From positions 248,001 to 312,000 of the forward strand of contig NZ_CP144913.1 in assembly GCF_037198315.1 (NCBI RefSeq): 64,000 nt of DNA. The letters run 5' to 3'. The stretch's first letter is position 1. Each line of letters starts with the position of its first letter. This document shows positions 1 to 9,072 of this stretch, in pieces. The stretch is from Janibacter sp. A1S7 (GTDB lineage Bacteria; Actinomycetota; Actinomycetes; Actinomycetales; Dermatophilaceae). The notes beneath the pieces were generated by a model that made no database searches, was not told the origin of the DNA, and saw only the letters and a program-made list of their open reading frames with translations. The position numbers were made by a program, and so were the translations under genes.

Positions 1-297
1 GGTCTCGCCCGGTCGGGCGTCGGAGCCGATGAGCAGGTAGTTCTCGCCCGCGTCGCCGACGAGGTCCTCGCCGGTGGTCGTCGTCGTGTCGTCCTCGGCG
101 TCACCGAGGAGCTCCTCGTGGGTGAGTCCGCGGTCGACCTTGCTGCTGATGAACCAGCCGTACCCGCCGACGCCGATGCAGACGAGCAGGACGAGGGCGA
201 TCAGCGTGACGCCGACGCGACCGGCCCGGCCCATCCGCCGGCGCCGGCGCCGCGGAGCAGGCGAGGTGTCCGCAGCGTCATCGAATTCTTCGAGCAT
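1..297 (-). CDS. LytR-CpsA-Psr (LCP) family protein, N-terminal part
   Basis: The reading frame starts with ATG at 297 on the minus strand and runs off the left edge, so only 99 residues are visible. They show an acidic start, an Arg-rich cytoplasmic stretch (about residues 14-28), one membrane helix (about 29-48), and then the opening of an LCP catalytic domain, with the motif NYLLIGSDARPGE at the edge. LCP enzymes transfer polyprenyl-linked glycopolymers to peptidoglycan outside the membrane (family knowledge). The same LIGSDARPGE-type motif occurs in the lipoprotein LCP at 50664. It is divergent from the Fur-family gene, with about 120 bases between them. The C-terminal two thirds cannot be judged. 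Confidence 0.8.
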   Translation of the reverse strand, partial: MLEEFDDAADTSPAPRRRRRRMGRAGRVGVTLIALVLLVCIGVGGYGWFISSKVDRGLTHEELLGDAEDDTTTTTGEDLVGDAGENYLLIGSDARPGET

Positions 298-419
298 GGG
301 CACAGGGTAAGGCCGTCGGGTGGGAGAACGTCCGAACGCCGCCGGAGCCCGGCGCGTGGTGCCGGGCACCGGGCCCGCCACCCCTGCCCGTGCCCGGATA
401 GAACCCGTAGATTGGGGGC

Positions 420-857
420 ATGGACGATCCGGGCGAGGTGCTGCGCCGCCACGGGCTGCGCATGACCGAGCAGCGGCGGCGCGTGCTGGGCGCGTTGACC
501 CGACGGTCGCACCTGACTCCCGACGCCATCGTCGCGCTGGTGGCGGCGGACGGGGGGCCCGAGCTGCCCCCGTCGACCATCTACCGCACGCTCGACGCGC
601 TCGAGGAGGTCGGCCTCGTCGAGCACACGCACCTCGACCACCGGGCGCCGACCTACCACCGGGCAGGACAGCACGGTCACCTGCACCTGCGCTGCCGCGA
701 CTGCGGGCGGGTGACCGAGGTCGACCCGACCCTGGCGACGCCCTTCGTCGATGCCCTGCGCGGCACGACCGGTTTCGTCGCCGAGCTGAGCCACATGGCC
801 ATCCACGGTCGCTGCGCGGACTGCGCCGCCGACCCCGACTCCGAAGGAGGGGCATGA
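420..857 (+). CDS. Fur-family metalloregulator (Fur/Zur-like)
   Basis: 145 residues, the usual size for the Fur family. An N-terminal winged helix (about residues 8-75, including STIYRTLDALEEVGLV) is followed by a His-rich metal-binding segment (residues 70-90). Two CxxC pairs, C92/C95 and C132/C135, are the structural zinc ligands expected of Fur/Zur proteins. Such proteins repress metal-uptake genes when loaded with metal. The stop overlaps the ATG of the ygfZ-like gene (ATGA at 854-857), so the two are probably translationally coupled. Which metal is sensed cannot be told from sequence; the His-rich centre fits Zur as well as Fur. Confidence 0.88.
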   Translation: MDDPGEVLRRHGLRMTEQRRRVLGALTRRSHLTPDAIVALVAADGGPELPPSTIYRTLDALEEVGLVEHTHLDHRAPTYHRAGQHGHLHLRCRDCGRVTEVDPTLATPFVDALRGTTGFVAELSHMAIHGRCADCAADPDSEGGA

Positions 858-1873
858 CTGCCTCACCACTTCTCCAGACATCAGGCGCCGTCGTCGGCGA
901 GGGACTCGACGCGGGCGTCGCCGCCCACTACGGCGACCCGATGCGTGAGCAGCGGCTGCTCGCCGAGGGACTCGCCGTCGTCGACCTCTCGCACCGCGGT
1001 GTCGTCACCGTGTCCGGGCCGGACCGCCTGTCCTGGCTGCACTCGCTGACCTCCCAGCAGCTGACCGACCTGCCACCACGCACCTCGGTGGAGTCGCTCG
1101 TCCTCACCTCCAAGGGGAAGGTCGAGCACGCCCTCCACGTCGTCGATGACGGTGAGCGGACCTGGCTGTCGGTCGAGCCGGGCACGGCGCCGGACCTCGC
1201 CGGCTGGCTGGACTCGATGCGCTTCATGCTCCGGGTCGAGGTCGAGGACGCCAGCGACCGCTACGCCGTCCTCGGCGAGAGCGTGGACCGCGAGGGTGGC
1301 GAGGGGGAGCCGCCGACGTGGTTGGATTCATGGCCGCGGGTGGTCGGGGACACCGCGATCTACGGCCCGCCGGCCGAGGAGCACCCGGGCCGCGTGCGGC
1401 GCTGGCGGGAGGTCATCGTCCCGGTCGAGGAGATGACCGCCGCGGTCGGCGACCGGGAGCTCGCCGGGACGTGGGCTGCCGAGGCCCTGCGGGTGGCCGC
1501 TTGGCGTCCGCGCCTCGGCGCCGAGACCGACCAACGCACGATCGCCCACGAGGTCGACTGGTTGCGCACCGCCGTGCACCTGCACAAGGGCTGCTACCGC
1601 GGCCAGGAGACGGTCGCCAAGGTGCACAACCTCGGGCGTCCGCCGCGGCGTCTCGCCTTCCTGCACCTCGACGGCTCGGGGCACGTCCTGCCGGACGCCG
1701 GAGCCGAGATCCGGTTGGGGGAGAAGGTCGTCGGCCACGTCACCACACGGGCGAGGCACCACGAGGACGGGCCGATCGCGCTCGCGATGCTCAAGCGCAA
1801 CACCGACTCGGCCGCGGACCTGATCGTCGACGGGGACATCGCCGCAGCCCAGACGGAGATCGTCCCTCGCTGA
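854..1873 (+). CDS. ygfZ: folate-binding protein YgfZ (aminomethyltransferase-like)
   Basis: 339 residues starting at ATG 854, inside the stop of the upstream fur-like gene and preceded by a strong GAAGGAGG ribosome site. The family signature KGCYRGQE is present at about residues 245-252, in a GcvT-like fold. YgfZ uses tetrahydrofolate in the repair or assembly of certain iron-sulfur enzymes (family knowledge). The Fur-like partner suggests a link to metal or Fe-S homeostasis, which is inference. A longer upstream reading frame exists, but it overlaps fur completely and lacks a ribosome site, so 854 is preferred. Confidence 0.9.
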   Translation: MTASPLLQTSGAVVGEGLDAGVAAHYGDPMREQRLLAEGLAVVDLSHRGVVTVSGPDRLSWLHSLTSQQLTDLPPRTSVESLVLTSKGKVEHALHVVDDGERTWLSVEPGTAPDLAGWLDSMRFMLRVEVEDASDRYAVLGESVDREGGEGEPPTWLDSWPRVVGDTAIYGPPAEEHPGRVRRWREVIVPVEEMTAAVGDRELAGTWAAEALRVAAWRPRLGAETDQRTIAHEVDWLRTAVHLHKGCYRGQETVAKVHNLGRPPRRLAFLHLDGSGHVLPDAGAEIRLGEKVVGHVTTRARHHEDGPIALAMLKRNTDSAADLIVDGDIAAAQTEIVPR

Positions 1874-1894
1874 GGGCGCTGCCCTCGCCCCGCG

Positions 1895-1986
1895 ACACGA
1901 ACTGCTGCAGGCAGCACCTGGTATCGCGTGCAGCACCTCGAGCTGCTGCAGGCTCGACGAAGTGCCGCCTGCAGCAGTTCGTTCGG
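1895..1986. repeat. dispersed palindromic element, copy A
   Basis: Two near-identical arms in inverted orientation, about 1897-1918 and 1964-1985, match at 20 of 22 positions. They are built on GAACTGCTGCAGGC and its complement, with further CTGCTGCAG / GCAGCACCT words between them. The same words recur at about 48872-48925 and 59083-59160. It lies between ygfZ and the HTH gene. It could fold as a long hairpin and end ygfZ transcription, or be a REP-like mobile repeat. Confidence 0.7.
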
Positions 1987-2056
1987 CCGGTGAGACCTCC
2001 CTCACAAGTGCTGCCTCTGGTTTGCAAGCGCTAACTGAAGCAAGCATAATGAAGTC

Positions 2057-2731
2057 ATGTCCAAGAACCCGCTCGACGCCCTCCCGGGCAACCTGGGGAA
2101 CAACCTGGGCGAGTACCTGCGCGAGCAGCGTCAGCACGCGAAGCTCTCCGTGCGGCAGTTGTCTGCGTTGGCCGGGGTCTCCAATCCCTACCTGTCGCAG
2201 ATCGAGCGGGGCGTGAAGCGGCCGAGTGCCGACATCCTGCAGCAGATCGCCAAGGGCCTCTCGATCTCCGCCGAGACCCTCTACGTCCAGGCCGGACTGC
2301 TCGACCCCAAGGACGCGGGAGCCGAGGCCGGGGACAAGACCCGCTCCGCGATCCGATCGGACCCCGCGCTCACGTCGCGGCAGCGGCAGACCCTGGTGGA
2401 GATCTACGAGTCCTTCGTCGGCGCAGACCGGACCCGGACGAAGGCCTCCACCCCGACGGCGGCTCCGGCGAAGAAGTCCGCCTCGCCCTCCTCCGCCACG
2501 AGGACGACCTCCTCCCGGGCGGGGACGAAGCGGGCCACGAAGACCGCAGCGAAGAAGCCGGCCACCGAGAAGACCTCCGCCCCCCAAAAGACCTCCGCCC
2601 CCCAGAAGGCCTCGGCCTCTCGGGTGGCCACCACCCGGGGCGGCGACACCTCGTCGTCCACCCGTACGAAGGGCTCGCCGAAGGCGTCGGGCTCGAAGAA
2701 CTCGAAGTCCACACCAAGGAGAAACCCATGA
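2057..2731 (+). CDS. XRE-family DNA-binding protein with Lys/Ala/Ser-rich tail
   Basis: 224 residues. Residues about 18-72 form a Cro/CI-type helix-turn-helix (LSVRQLSALAGVSNPYLSQ). After residue 120 the protein becomes a low-complexity tail rich in Lys, Ala, Ser and Thr, including the repeat TSAPQK, and ends in KSTPRRNP. Its stop overlaps the start of the HbhA-like gene (ATGA, 2728-2731). M. tuberculosis has the same pair (Rv0474-hbhA), but as I recall without such a long tail. The body suggests a sequence-specific regulator, probably of its own operon; the tail resembles that of nucleoid-associated proteins and may add nonspecific DNA binding (inference). Confidence 0.85.
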   Translation: MSKNPLDALPGNLGNNLGEYLREQRQHAKLSVRQLSALAGVSNPYLSQIERGVKRPSADILQQIAKGLSISAETLYVQAGLLDPKDAGAEAGDKTRSAIRSDPALTSRQRQTLVEIYESFVGADRTRTKASTPTAAPAKKSASPSSATRTTSSRAGTKRATKTAAKKPATEKTSAPQKTSAPQKASASRVATTRGGDTSSSTRTKGSPKASGSKNSKSTPRRNP

Positions 2732-3348
2732 GCGTCACCACCACCGTCAAGAAGGTCGTCACCGACCAGACCTATGCCACCGTCGGCGCGACCGACCTCG
2801 CCGTCGAGACCTTCCGCGGCTACACCACCCAGATCTCGGCCCTCGGTGCCGAGCTCGAGCCGAAGAAGGTCCAGGCGCGCGTCAAGGCCGCCCCGGCCGA
2901 GGTCCAGAGCTACTACAGCGACCTCACCAAGCGCGGCGAGGACCTCGTCACCCGCGTGCGCAACCAGAAGGCCACCAAGGACCTCGTCGGTCAGGCCGAG
3001 GCCACCGTGGCGCTCGGCAAGGGCCTCGTCACGACGGTCCGCAAGGCCGTCTCCGACGTCGAGGCGTCCGCCAAGCGCACGCTGACGATCGGTCGCAAGG
3101 AGGCCGTCGCGGCGGCCGACGCCGTCGCCGACTCGGTGGACGTCGACGTGGACACCGAGAAGGCCAAGAAGGCCGTCTCCGGTTCCGCCAAGCGCACCAC
3201 CTCCGCCGCCAAGGGCACCAGCACCACGGCGAAGAAGGCCGCGAACCGCACGCGCACCGCGACCAAGTCCACGTCGACCGCCGCGAAGAAGACCGCCACC
3301 AAGACCGCGAAGGCCGCCGACAAGGCAGCTGACAAGGTCGGCGACTGA
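2728..3348 (+). CDS. hbhA: heparin-binding hemagglutinin (HbhA)-like protein
   Basis: 206 residues. The first about 120 are predicted helical and charged, as in the coiled-coil body of HbhA. Residues about 150-206 form a Lys/Ala/Thr-rich tail of KK-A-T repeats, like the HbhA C-terminal domain that binds glycosaminoglycans and, in mycobacteria, also DNA and lipid bodies. There is no signal peptide, as in mycobacterial HbhA. It is second in a two-gene unit after the HTH protein, with overlapping stop/start codons. In a non-pathogen an adhesin role is doubtful; a structural envelope or nucleoid role is equally possible. Confidence 0.8.
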   Translation: MSVTTTVKKVVTDQTYATVGATDLAVETFRGYTTQISALGAELEPKKVQARVKAAPAEVQSYYSDLTKRGEDLVTRVRNQKATKDLVGQAEATVALGKGLVTTVRKAVSDVEASAKRTLTIGRKEAVAAADAVADSVDVDVDTEKAKKAVSGSAKRTTSAAKGTSTTAKKAANRTRTATKSTSTAAKKTATKTAKAADKAADKVGD

Positions 3349-3444
3349 ACGTCTGAAGTCCCGGGTGCTCCGGGGCGCGGCCCGTCGCGACCGAGCCCCC
3401 AACCGCACCAACCGATGCTGTGGTGAGGCGGTAGCCTGCGGCGG

Positions 3445-4431
3445 ATGACCGCCCAGGCCCCTGACACCACCAGTCTCGACGAGGCCCCCGTGCTGGTCCA
3501 CGTGACCCGCGGGGGCTTCGTCGAGTCCGCCCACCGAGCGACGCTCGTCGCCACCGACCCCGCCGGGGGAACCCCCCTTCGTCACGGCCGGGTCGACGAC
3601 CCCGTCCTGCCGCGCTCCTCGCTCAAGCCGATCCAGGCGCTGGCGATGGTGCGCGCCGGACTCGACCTGCCTGCCCACCTGCTCGCCCTGGTGTGCGCGA
3701 GTCACTCGGGGCAGGACGTCCACCGCGAGGGTGTCGGCGAGGTGCTCGCGACCGTCGGCCTCGACCTGACGGCACTGCAGAACACCCCTGCCCTGCCCCT
3801 GGGCGAGGTCGAGCACGCCCGTTGGCTCGCCGCCGGGCGCACGCCCGAACCGGTCGCCCAGGACTGTTCCGGCAAGCACGCCGGCATGCTCGCGACCTGC
3901 AAGCTCAACGACTGGCCGATCGAGGACTACCTCGACCCCCGGCACCCCCTCCAGCAGGCGATCCGGGCCACCACCGCGCAGGTCGTCGGCCCGGTGACCC
4001 ACACGACCGTGGACGGGTGCGGCGCACCGCTCTTCGCCGTACCGCTGCGTGGGTTGGCCACGGCCTTCGGGGTCATCGCCGGTGCGGACGAGGCCACCGA
4101 CGAAGGGAGGATCGCCACCGCCATGCGGACGGCGCCGCACATGGTGGGCGGCACCGGTCGGGACGTCACGGCCTTCATGGAGTCCGTCCCCGGCCTCGTC
4201 GCCAAGGACGGCGCCGAGTCGGTCTACGCCGCCGGCCTCGCCGACGGCCGGGGCATCGCGATCAAGGTCGCCGACGGAACCGCCCAACCTCGTGCCCGCC
4301 GGGGCCTGCTCGCGCACTCCCTGCTCGCCCTCGGCGTCGACTCCGAGGGACTGCGCACCCTGGCCGACCAGCCCGTGCTCGGCCACGGCCACCGGGTGGG
4401 TGCCGTCGAGGTCGTCGGGCTGTCCTCGTGA
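3445..4431 (+). CDS. asparaginase (Rhizobium-type asparaginase II family)
   Basis: 328 residues matching the asparaginase II family (Pfam PF06089 type): an N-terminal VHVTRGGFVESAHRA, the PRSSLKPIQAL segment near residue 55, the CSGKHAGM motif near 140, and a C-terminal GRGIAIKVADGT. This family hydrolyses L-asparagine to aspartate and ammonia, and is unrelated to the E. coli enzyme. It starts with ATG 3445; its stop overlaps the GTG of dtd (GTGA at 4428-4431), so the two are co-translated. There is no signal peptide, so a cytoplasmic enzyme is expected. Confidence 0.88.
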   Translation: MTAQAPDTTSLDEAPVLVHVTRGGFVESAHRATLVATDPAGGTPLRHGRVDDPVLPRSSLKPIQALAMVRAGLDLPAHLLALVCASHSGQDVHREGVGEVLATVGLDLTALQNTPALPLGEVEHARWLAAGRTPEPVAQDCSGKHAGMLATCKLNDWPIEDYLDPRHPLQQAIRATTAQVVGPVTHTTVDGCGAPLFAVPLRGLATAFGVIAGADEATDEGRIATAMRTAPHMVGGTGRDVTAFMESVPGLVAKDGAESVYAAGLADGRGIAIKVADGTAQPRARRGLLAHSLLALGVDSEGLRTLADQPVLGHGHRVGAVEVVGLSS

Positions 4432-4856
4432 GGACGGTCGTCCAACGGGTGAGCTCGGCGCGCGTGCGCGTCGGTGGCGAGACGGTCGGCGAGATCGGCC
4501 CCGGTCTCGTCGCGCTGGTCGGTGTGACGCACGACGACGGGCCCGAGGAGATCGCGACGACGGTGCGCAAGATCGCCGAGCTGCGCATCATGTCCGGCGA
4601 GACGTCGGTGACCGACAGCGGCGGCGCCGTGCTCGTGGTCAGCCAGTTCACCCTCCATGCCGACATCCGCAAGGGGCGCCGCCCGTCGTGGAATGCCGCT
4701 GCCCCCGGCCCGGTCGCCGAGCCGGTCGTCGACGCCGTCGCCGCAGGACTGCGTGAGCGCGGCCTGACCGTGGCCACCGGCCGGTTCGGCGCCGAGATGG
4801 CCGTCGACATCCACGGTGACGGTCCGGTGACGCTCGTCATCGACGCCCCCGCATAG
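4428..4856 (+). CDS. dtd: D-aminoacyl-tRNA deacylase
   Basis: 142 residues with GTG start at 4428 inside the stop of the asparaginase gene. The DTD signatures are visible: the N-terminal RTVVQRVSSARV, SQFTL near residue 72-76, and the C-terminal GPVT motif (DGPVTLVID). The enzyme removes D-amino acids, and glycine mischarged onto tRNA(Ala), from tRNA in the cytoplasm. Length is normal for the family. A long in-frame extension upstream overlaps the asparaginase gene entirely and is not used. Confidence 0.92.
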   Translation: MRTVVQRVSSARVRVGGETVGEIGPGLVALVGVTHDDGPEEIATTVRKIAELRIMSGETSVTDSGGAVLVVSQFTLHADIRKGRRPSWNAAAPGPVAEPVVDAVAAGLRERGLTVATGRFGAEMAVDIHGDGPVTLVIDAPA

Positions 4857-4865
4857 GCTGACCCC

Positions 4866-5162
4866 GTGCAGATCATCGGTCAGATCCAGGCGTGGATCAT
4901 CCTCGGTCTGGGGCTGCTCGCCCTGGCCATGGAGGTCTACGCCCTCCTCCATGCCGTCCGGCAGCGCCCGGACGCCTTCACGGCCGCGGGGAAGCAGTCC
5001 AAGACCTTCTGGGTCGTGGCCCTGGCGATCGCGACGCTGCTGGGCTTCGCCGTGCTCGGTGGCGGGCTCGGCCTGCTCGCGATCATCGGCATCGTCGTCG
5101 CGGGTGTCTACCTCGCCGATGTGAGGCCCGCCATAGACGCTGTCATGGGCCGCCGTCGCTGA
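4866..5162 (+). CDS. DUF2516 family small membrane protein
   Basis: 98 residues from GTG 4866, only 9 bases after dtd. Three hydrophobic segments (about 8-30, 46-66 and 68-90) with a short basic cytoplasmic loop and a C-terminal MGRRR. It matches the actinobacterial DUF2516 family, of which M. tuberculosis Rv0476, next to hbhA, is a member, so the neighbourhood is conserved. The function is unknown. Confidence 0.75.
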   Translation: MQIIGQIQAWIILGLGLLALAMEVYALLHAVRQRPDAFTAAGKQSKTFWVVALAIATLLGFAVLGGGLGLLAIIGIVVAGVYLADVRPAIDAVMGRRR

Positions 5163-5208
5163 GCTGCGGCACAATGACTGGCCAAGCATCCGCACCCGGG
5201 GGAGATCC

Positions 5209-5574
5209 GTGAGCAACCTGCCCGACCCGAGACGATCGATCTTCGTCTCCGAGCGGCCCTGGGGCCGCTTCGAGCAGTTCACCAGCAACCAGACGACGAC
5301 CGTCAAGATCGTCACCGTGGCGCCGGGCCACCGGCTGTCGTTGCAGACCCACGAGTACCGGGGCGAGTTCTGGCAGGTCCTCGACGGACCGCTGGACGTC
5401 ACCGTCGGCGACCGTTCGTGGACGGCCGGGACCGGCGAGAAGGTGTGGGTCCCCCCGGGCGCCGTGCACCGGATGGGCAACTCGGGCGATGCGCCGGCAC
5501 GGATCCTCGAGATCGGCTTCGGCGACTTCGACGAGAGCGACATCGTGCGCCTCGAGGACGACTACCGCCGCTGA
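5209..5574 (+). CDS. phosphomannose isomerase type II C-terminal cupin domain protein
   Basis: 121 residues from GTG 5209, preceded by GGGGGAG. It is a single cupin domain: PWGRFEQF near the N-terminus, HRLSLQTHEYRGEFWQVLDG in the first cupin motif, and a PGAVHRMGN second motif. It resembles the isolated C-terminal cupin of type II mannose-6-phosphate isomerase / GDP-mannose pyrophosphorylase proteins. The catalytic nucleotidyltransferase domain is absent. It may interconvert mannose-6-phosphate and fructose-6-phosphate, but stand-alone members are poorly characterised. Its 3' end overlaps the convergent methyltransferase gene by 13 bases. Confidence 0.75.
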   Translation: MSNLPDPRRSIFVSERPWGRFEQFTSNQTTTVKIVTVAPGHRLSLQTHEYRGEFWQVLDGPLDVTVGDRSWTAGTGEKVWVPPGAVHRMGNSGDAPARILEIGFGDFDESDIVRLEDDYRR

Positions 5575-6389
5575 GATCGAGCCAGCGGGCCGGAGCGTGG
5601 CGCCACGAGCGACCACGGCACGGTCAGCTCGCCGAGGCGCCACCGGTCGGACCGACCGACGACCGGGACCTGCTTCGCGACCTCGCCGATCGCCGCCACT
5701 GCGCGCTGCCGAGGACCGTAGGGGGCGAAGGGGGCGGCCCACCGCCACGCGTCATCGAGCCGCCCGAGCAGGTCGTGGACCGGTTCGCCGGGGATGTTGC
5801 GGTGGATGAGTGCCTTGGGCAGCCGTGCGGCGACGGTCGAGGGTTGCCTCTGCGGGCCGAGGTCGCGCAACCGCCAGGAGAGGGTGAGCGTGCGTGGCCC
5901 CCCGCCGTCGAGCGTGATCCAGCTGCCGAGGCGACCGAGCTCGTCGCAGGTGCCCTCGATGAGGATGCCGTGGTCGTCCAGACGCGCGAGCATCGTCGCC
6001 CAGGGTGCCTCGACCTCCTCCTCGTCGTACTGGCGCAGCACGTTGAAGGCGCGAATGACCCGTGCCCGCTGGCCACGGGGGAGGGGTACCTCGAAGCCAC
6101 CGAGGGTGAACTCCACACCCGGGCCGGCCCATGCCTGGGCGCTCACCACCCGCGCCGGGTCGATCTCCAGACCGCGCACCCGCGCGTCCGGCCGCACGGT
6201 GCGCACACGCTGGGCCCACTCCGCCGTCGTCACCCCGCTGGCGCCGTGGCCGAGGTCGACGAGGACCGGCGGCGTCCCGGCGCGCAGGACACGACGGTGG
6301 GTCGACACCAGCCACCGGTCGCACCGGCGCAATCGGTTCGGATTGGTCGTTCCGCGGGTGATGCTGCCGACGGGACGGTGGCTGGACAC
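5562..6389 (-). CDS. class I SAM-dependent methyltransferase-like protein
   Basis: About 275 residues from GTG 6389; the frame stays open to a TTG at 6419. A glycine-rich VDLGHGASGVTTAEW motif and a LEIDPARVVSA motif after it look like methyltransferase motifs I and II. The remaining sequence has no family I can name. It lies divergent from mshA and convergent with the cupin gene. A conserved neighbour of mshA in related genomes is likely but I cannot confirm it. The substrate is unknown. Confidence 0.65.
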   Translation of the reverse strand: MSSHRPVGSITRGTTNPNRLRRCDRWLVSTHRRVLRAGTPPVLVDLGHGASGVTTAEWAQRVRTVRPDARVRGLEIDPARVVSAQAWAGPGVEFTLGGFEVPLPRGQRARVIRAFNVLRQYDEEEVEAPWATMLARLDDHGILIEGTCDELGRLGSWITLDGGGPRTLTLSWRLRDLGPQRQPSTVAARLPKALIHRNIPGEPVHDLLGRLDDAWRWAAPFAPYGPRQRAVAAIGEVAKQVPVVGRSDRWRLGELTVPWSLVAPRSGPLARSQRR

Positions 6390-6459
6390 CCACGCAGCGT
6401 AGGCCGACCGGCGACACAACTACGCTGGCGGGGTGGACGATCGAGTGAAGGGTGGTCCG

Positions 6460-7731
6460 GTGAACGATCAGCCGATCCGCCGCGTGGCCATGATCAGCGT
6501 GCACACCTCGCCGCTGGAGCAGCCGGGCGCGGGCGATGCCGGCGGGCTGAACGTCTACGTCGTCGAGTCCGCCCGCGAGCTTGCTGCTCGCGGGGTCGAG
6601 GTGGAGATCTTCACCCGGCGCACGGCGGCGGACCTGCCCGACGTCGTCGAGATGGAGCCCGGGGTGGTCGTGCGCCACATCGACGCCGGGCCCTACGAGG
6701 GCCTGCTCAAGGAGGACCTGCCGGGTCAGCTGTGCGCCTTCGCCGCGGGGATGATGCGGGAGATCGCCCGGGTCCCGGACGGCCACTACGACGTGGCGCA
6801 CTCGCACTACTGGCTCTCCGGGCAGGTCGGGTGGCTCGTCGCCGAACGCTGGCAGGTGCCGCTCGTGCACACGATGCACACGATGGCGCGCGTGAAGAAC
6901 CGCAAGCTCGCCGAGGACGACGTCCCCGAGCCCCCCGGCCGGGAGATCGGCGAGGCGCAGGTCGTCGACATCGCCGACCGGCTCATCGCCAACACCCTGC
7001 AGGAGGGCGACGAGCTGATCGAGTACTACGACGCGGACCCGGACAAGGTCCAGGTCGTCCCGCCCGGGGTGGACCTGACCACCTTCGCCCCCGGTGACCG
7101 CGACGACGCACGCTCGCGGGTCGGCCTGCCGCAGGATGCGGTCGTGCTGCTCTTCGTCGGTCGGATCCAGCCGCTCAAGGGCCCGCACGTCCTCGTGCGG
7201 GCCGCCGCCGAGCTGCTCGAGCGGCGCCCCGAGTTGCGTGGACGCCTCGTCGTGGCCGTCCTCGGTGGCGCCTCTGGCCGGGGTCTGGTGGCGCCGGACC
7301 GGTTGCAGCAGCTCGGTGAGGAGCTCGGGGTCGCCGAGGTGTTGCACCTGGTGCCACCGGCGGGCCGCGCCGACCTGGCCGACTGGTACCGTGCCGCGGA
7401 CCTCGTCGCGGTGCCCTCGCACACCGAGTCGTTCGGCCTGGTCGCCATCGAGGCGCAGGCCACCGGGGCGCTCGTCGTCGCGGCGGACGTCGGTGGTCTG
7501 CGCACCGCGGTCGGCGACGGTGGCGTCCTCGTCGCCGGGCACGACCCGCAGGACTGGTCACGTCAGCTGGAGGAGCTCATCGACGACCCCGCCGGGGCCG
7601 AGCGGCTGCGCGGCCGCGCCCGGGCGCACGCCACGGCCTTCGGATGGTCGTCGACGGTGGACCGGCTCCTCGATGTCTACGCTGGCGCCGTGGCGGAACG
7701 TCACAACGTGCTCGTGGAGGTGGCTCGATGA
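6460..7731 (+). CDS. mshA: D-inositol-3-phosphate glycosyltransferase
   Basis: 423 residues from GTG 6460 (preceded by GAAGGGTGG); an in-frame GTG at 6433 is the alternative start. The N-terminus carries the MshA signature [15 protein letters not shown], followed by the [12 protein letters not shown] motif. The C-terminal GT-B half has [11 protein letters not shown] and the sugar-nucleotide motif [14 protein letters not shown]. MshA transfers GlcNAc from UDP-GlcNAc to inositol-3-phosphate, the first step of mycothiol synthesis. The stop overlaps the YbjN gene (ATGA), and the order mshA-ybjN-gpm-senX3-regX3 matches Rv0486-Rv0491. A mycothiol-dependent dehydrogenase at 16700 shows the thiol is used. 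Confidence 0.95.
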   Translation: MNDQPIRRVAMISVHTSPLEQPGAGDAGGLNVYVVESARELAARGVEVEIFTRRTAADLPDVVEMEPGVVVRHIDAGPYEGLLKEDLPGQLCAFAAGMMREIARVPDGHYDVAHSHYWLSGQVGWLVAERWQVPLVHTMHTMARVKNRKLAEDDVPEPPGREIGEAQVVDIADRLIANTLQEGDELIEYYDADPDKVQVVPPGVDLTTFAPGDRDDARSRVGLPQDAVVLLFVGRIQPLKGPHVLVRAAAELLERRPELRGRLVVAVLGGASGRGLVAPDRLQQLGEELGVAEVLHLVPPAGRADLADWYRAADLVAVPSHTESFGLVAIEAQATGALVVAADVGGLRTAVGDGGVLVAGHDPQDWSRQLEELIDDPAGAERLRGRARAHATAFGWSSTVDRLLDVYAGAVAERHNVLVEVAR

Positions 7732-8222
7732 ACGACAAGGAACAGGCCCTCGAGGTGGTCCGCTCGGTCATCGCCGAGACCGGGATCGAGAGCGAGCCCG
7801 GGACCCGGGACGGCGAGGTCGTCGTCACCCTTCCGGGGGAGAAGAAGCTGAAGACCGTCGCCTCGCTCGTCGTCGGCGAGCAGGCCCTGGCGGTGACGGC
7901 CTTCGTCATCCGCAACGCGGACGAGAACCATGGGGAGTTCTACCGGTTCCTGCTGCGCCGCAACCTGCGCATGCCCTTGCTCGCCTACTCCATCGACTCC
8001 GTGGGCGACGTCTACGTCGGGGGGAGGATCCCCCTTCGCGCCGTGACACCTCAGGTGGTCGACCAGGTCCTCGGTGTCCTGCTGGAGGCTGCCGACGAGC
8101 CCTTCAACGAGCTGCTGCTCATCGGCTTCCGCAGCTCGATGCAGAAGGAGTGGGACTGGCGGGTCTCGCGGGGCGAGTCCCTGCGCAACCTCGAGGCCTT
8201 CCGGTCGGTGCTGGAGCACTGA
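7728..8222 (+). CDS. YbjN domain-containing protein
   Basis: 164 residues, ATG 7728 overlapping the mshA stop. A YbjN-type domain (type III secretion chaperone-like fold) fills the protein; the segment [20 protein letters not shown] near the middle is typical. The M. tuberculosis counterpart in the same place is Rv0487. The function is not established; coupling to mshA suggests a housekeeping role linked to mycothiol production or stress (inference). Confidence 0.8.
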   Translation: MNDKEQALEVVRSVIAETGIESEPGTRDGEVVVTLPGEKKLKTVASLVVGEQALAVTAFVIRNADENHGEFYRFLLRRNLRMPLLAYSIDSVGDVYVGGRIPLRAVTPQVVDQVLGVLLEAADEPFNELLLIGFRSSMQKEWDWRVSRGESLRNLEAFRSVLEH

Positions 8223-8334
8223 CCCCAGGGGCGCGGGTCGATGGGCACATCGCCCTTGGTCGTTCGTTCCTCACTCCCTGAGTCGGGCCGCATCCGCATC
8301 GGCCCGCACCGACGGGCGTCAGTACGCTGACCCC

Positions 8335-9066
8335 ATGTCGACACTCATCCTGCTGCGCCACGGGCGCTCCGACTGGAACGAAAAGAACCTCTTCACCGGC
8401 TGGGTCGACGTCGACCTGACCGACCGGGGCCGCCAGGAGGCCGTCCGCGGTGGGCAGCTGATGACGCAGGCAGGTCTCCTCCCGGACGTCGTGCACACGT
8501 CCGTGCTGCGCCGGGCGATCACCACCGCCAACATCGCGCTCGACGAGGCCGACCGGCACTGGATCCCGGTCCGTCGCGACTGGCGCCTCAACGAGCGCCA
8601 CTACGGCGCCCTGCAGGGTCTGGACAAGGCCGCGACCCGGGAGAAGTACGGCGAGGAGCAGTTCATGCTGTGGCGCCGCAGTTTCGACACCCCGCCACCG
8701 CGGATCGACACCGACGACGAGTACGCGCAGACCGGCGACCCGCGCTACGCCGGTATCGAGATCCCGCGCACCGAGTGCCTGAAGGACGTCATCGAGCGCC
8801 TCATGCCCTACTGGGAGGGACCGATCCGCGAGGACCTGGCCGCCGGCAGGACCGTCCTGGTGACCGCCCACGGCAACTCGCTGCGGGCCCTGGTCAAGCA
8901 CCTCGACGGCATCAGCGACGAGGACATCGCCGGGCTGAACATCCCGACCGGCATGCCGCTGGTCTACGACCTCGGCGAGGACTTCATGCCCACCGGCCCG
9001 GCCGAGTACCTCGACCCCGAGGCGGCCGCTGCCGAGGCCGCGAAGGTGGCCGGTCAGGGCGGATAG
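8335..9066 (+). CDS. gpmA: 2,3-bisphosphoglycerate-dependent phosphoglycerate mutase
   Basis: 243 residues from ATG 8335. The catalytic [10 protein letters not shown] is near residue 6-15, [10 protein letters not shown] near 88-97, and the second catalytic histidine lies in [14 protein letters not shown] near 178. Length and motifs match GpmA of glycolysis and gluconeogenesis, which interconverts 3- and 2-phosphoglycerate through a phosphohistidine. The C-terminus ends in an Ala/Glu-rich tail. It is transcribed in the same direction as mshA-ybjN after a 110-base gap, so it may have its own promoter. Confidence 0.96.
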   Translation: MSTLILLRHGRSDWNEKNLFTGWVDVDLTDRGRQEAVRGGQLMTQAGLLPDVVHTSVLRRAITTANIALDEADRHWIPVRRDWRLNERHYGALQGLDKAATREKYGEEQFMLWRRSFDTPPPRIDTDDEYAQTGDPRYAGIEIPRTECLKDVIERLMPYWEGPIREDLAAGRTVLVTAHGNSLRALVKHLDGISDEDIAGLNIPTGMPLVYDLGEDFMPTGPAEYLDPEAAAAEAAKVAGQGG

Positions 9067-9072
9067 CCCGGC

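Noticed and set aside
2404..4392. Long minus-strand frame over the HTH, hbhA and asparaginase genes
   Set aside because: Shadow of the real genes; low-complexity Arg/Gly composition and no motif.
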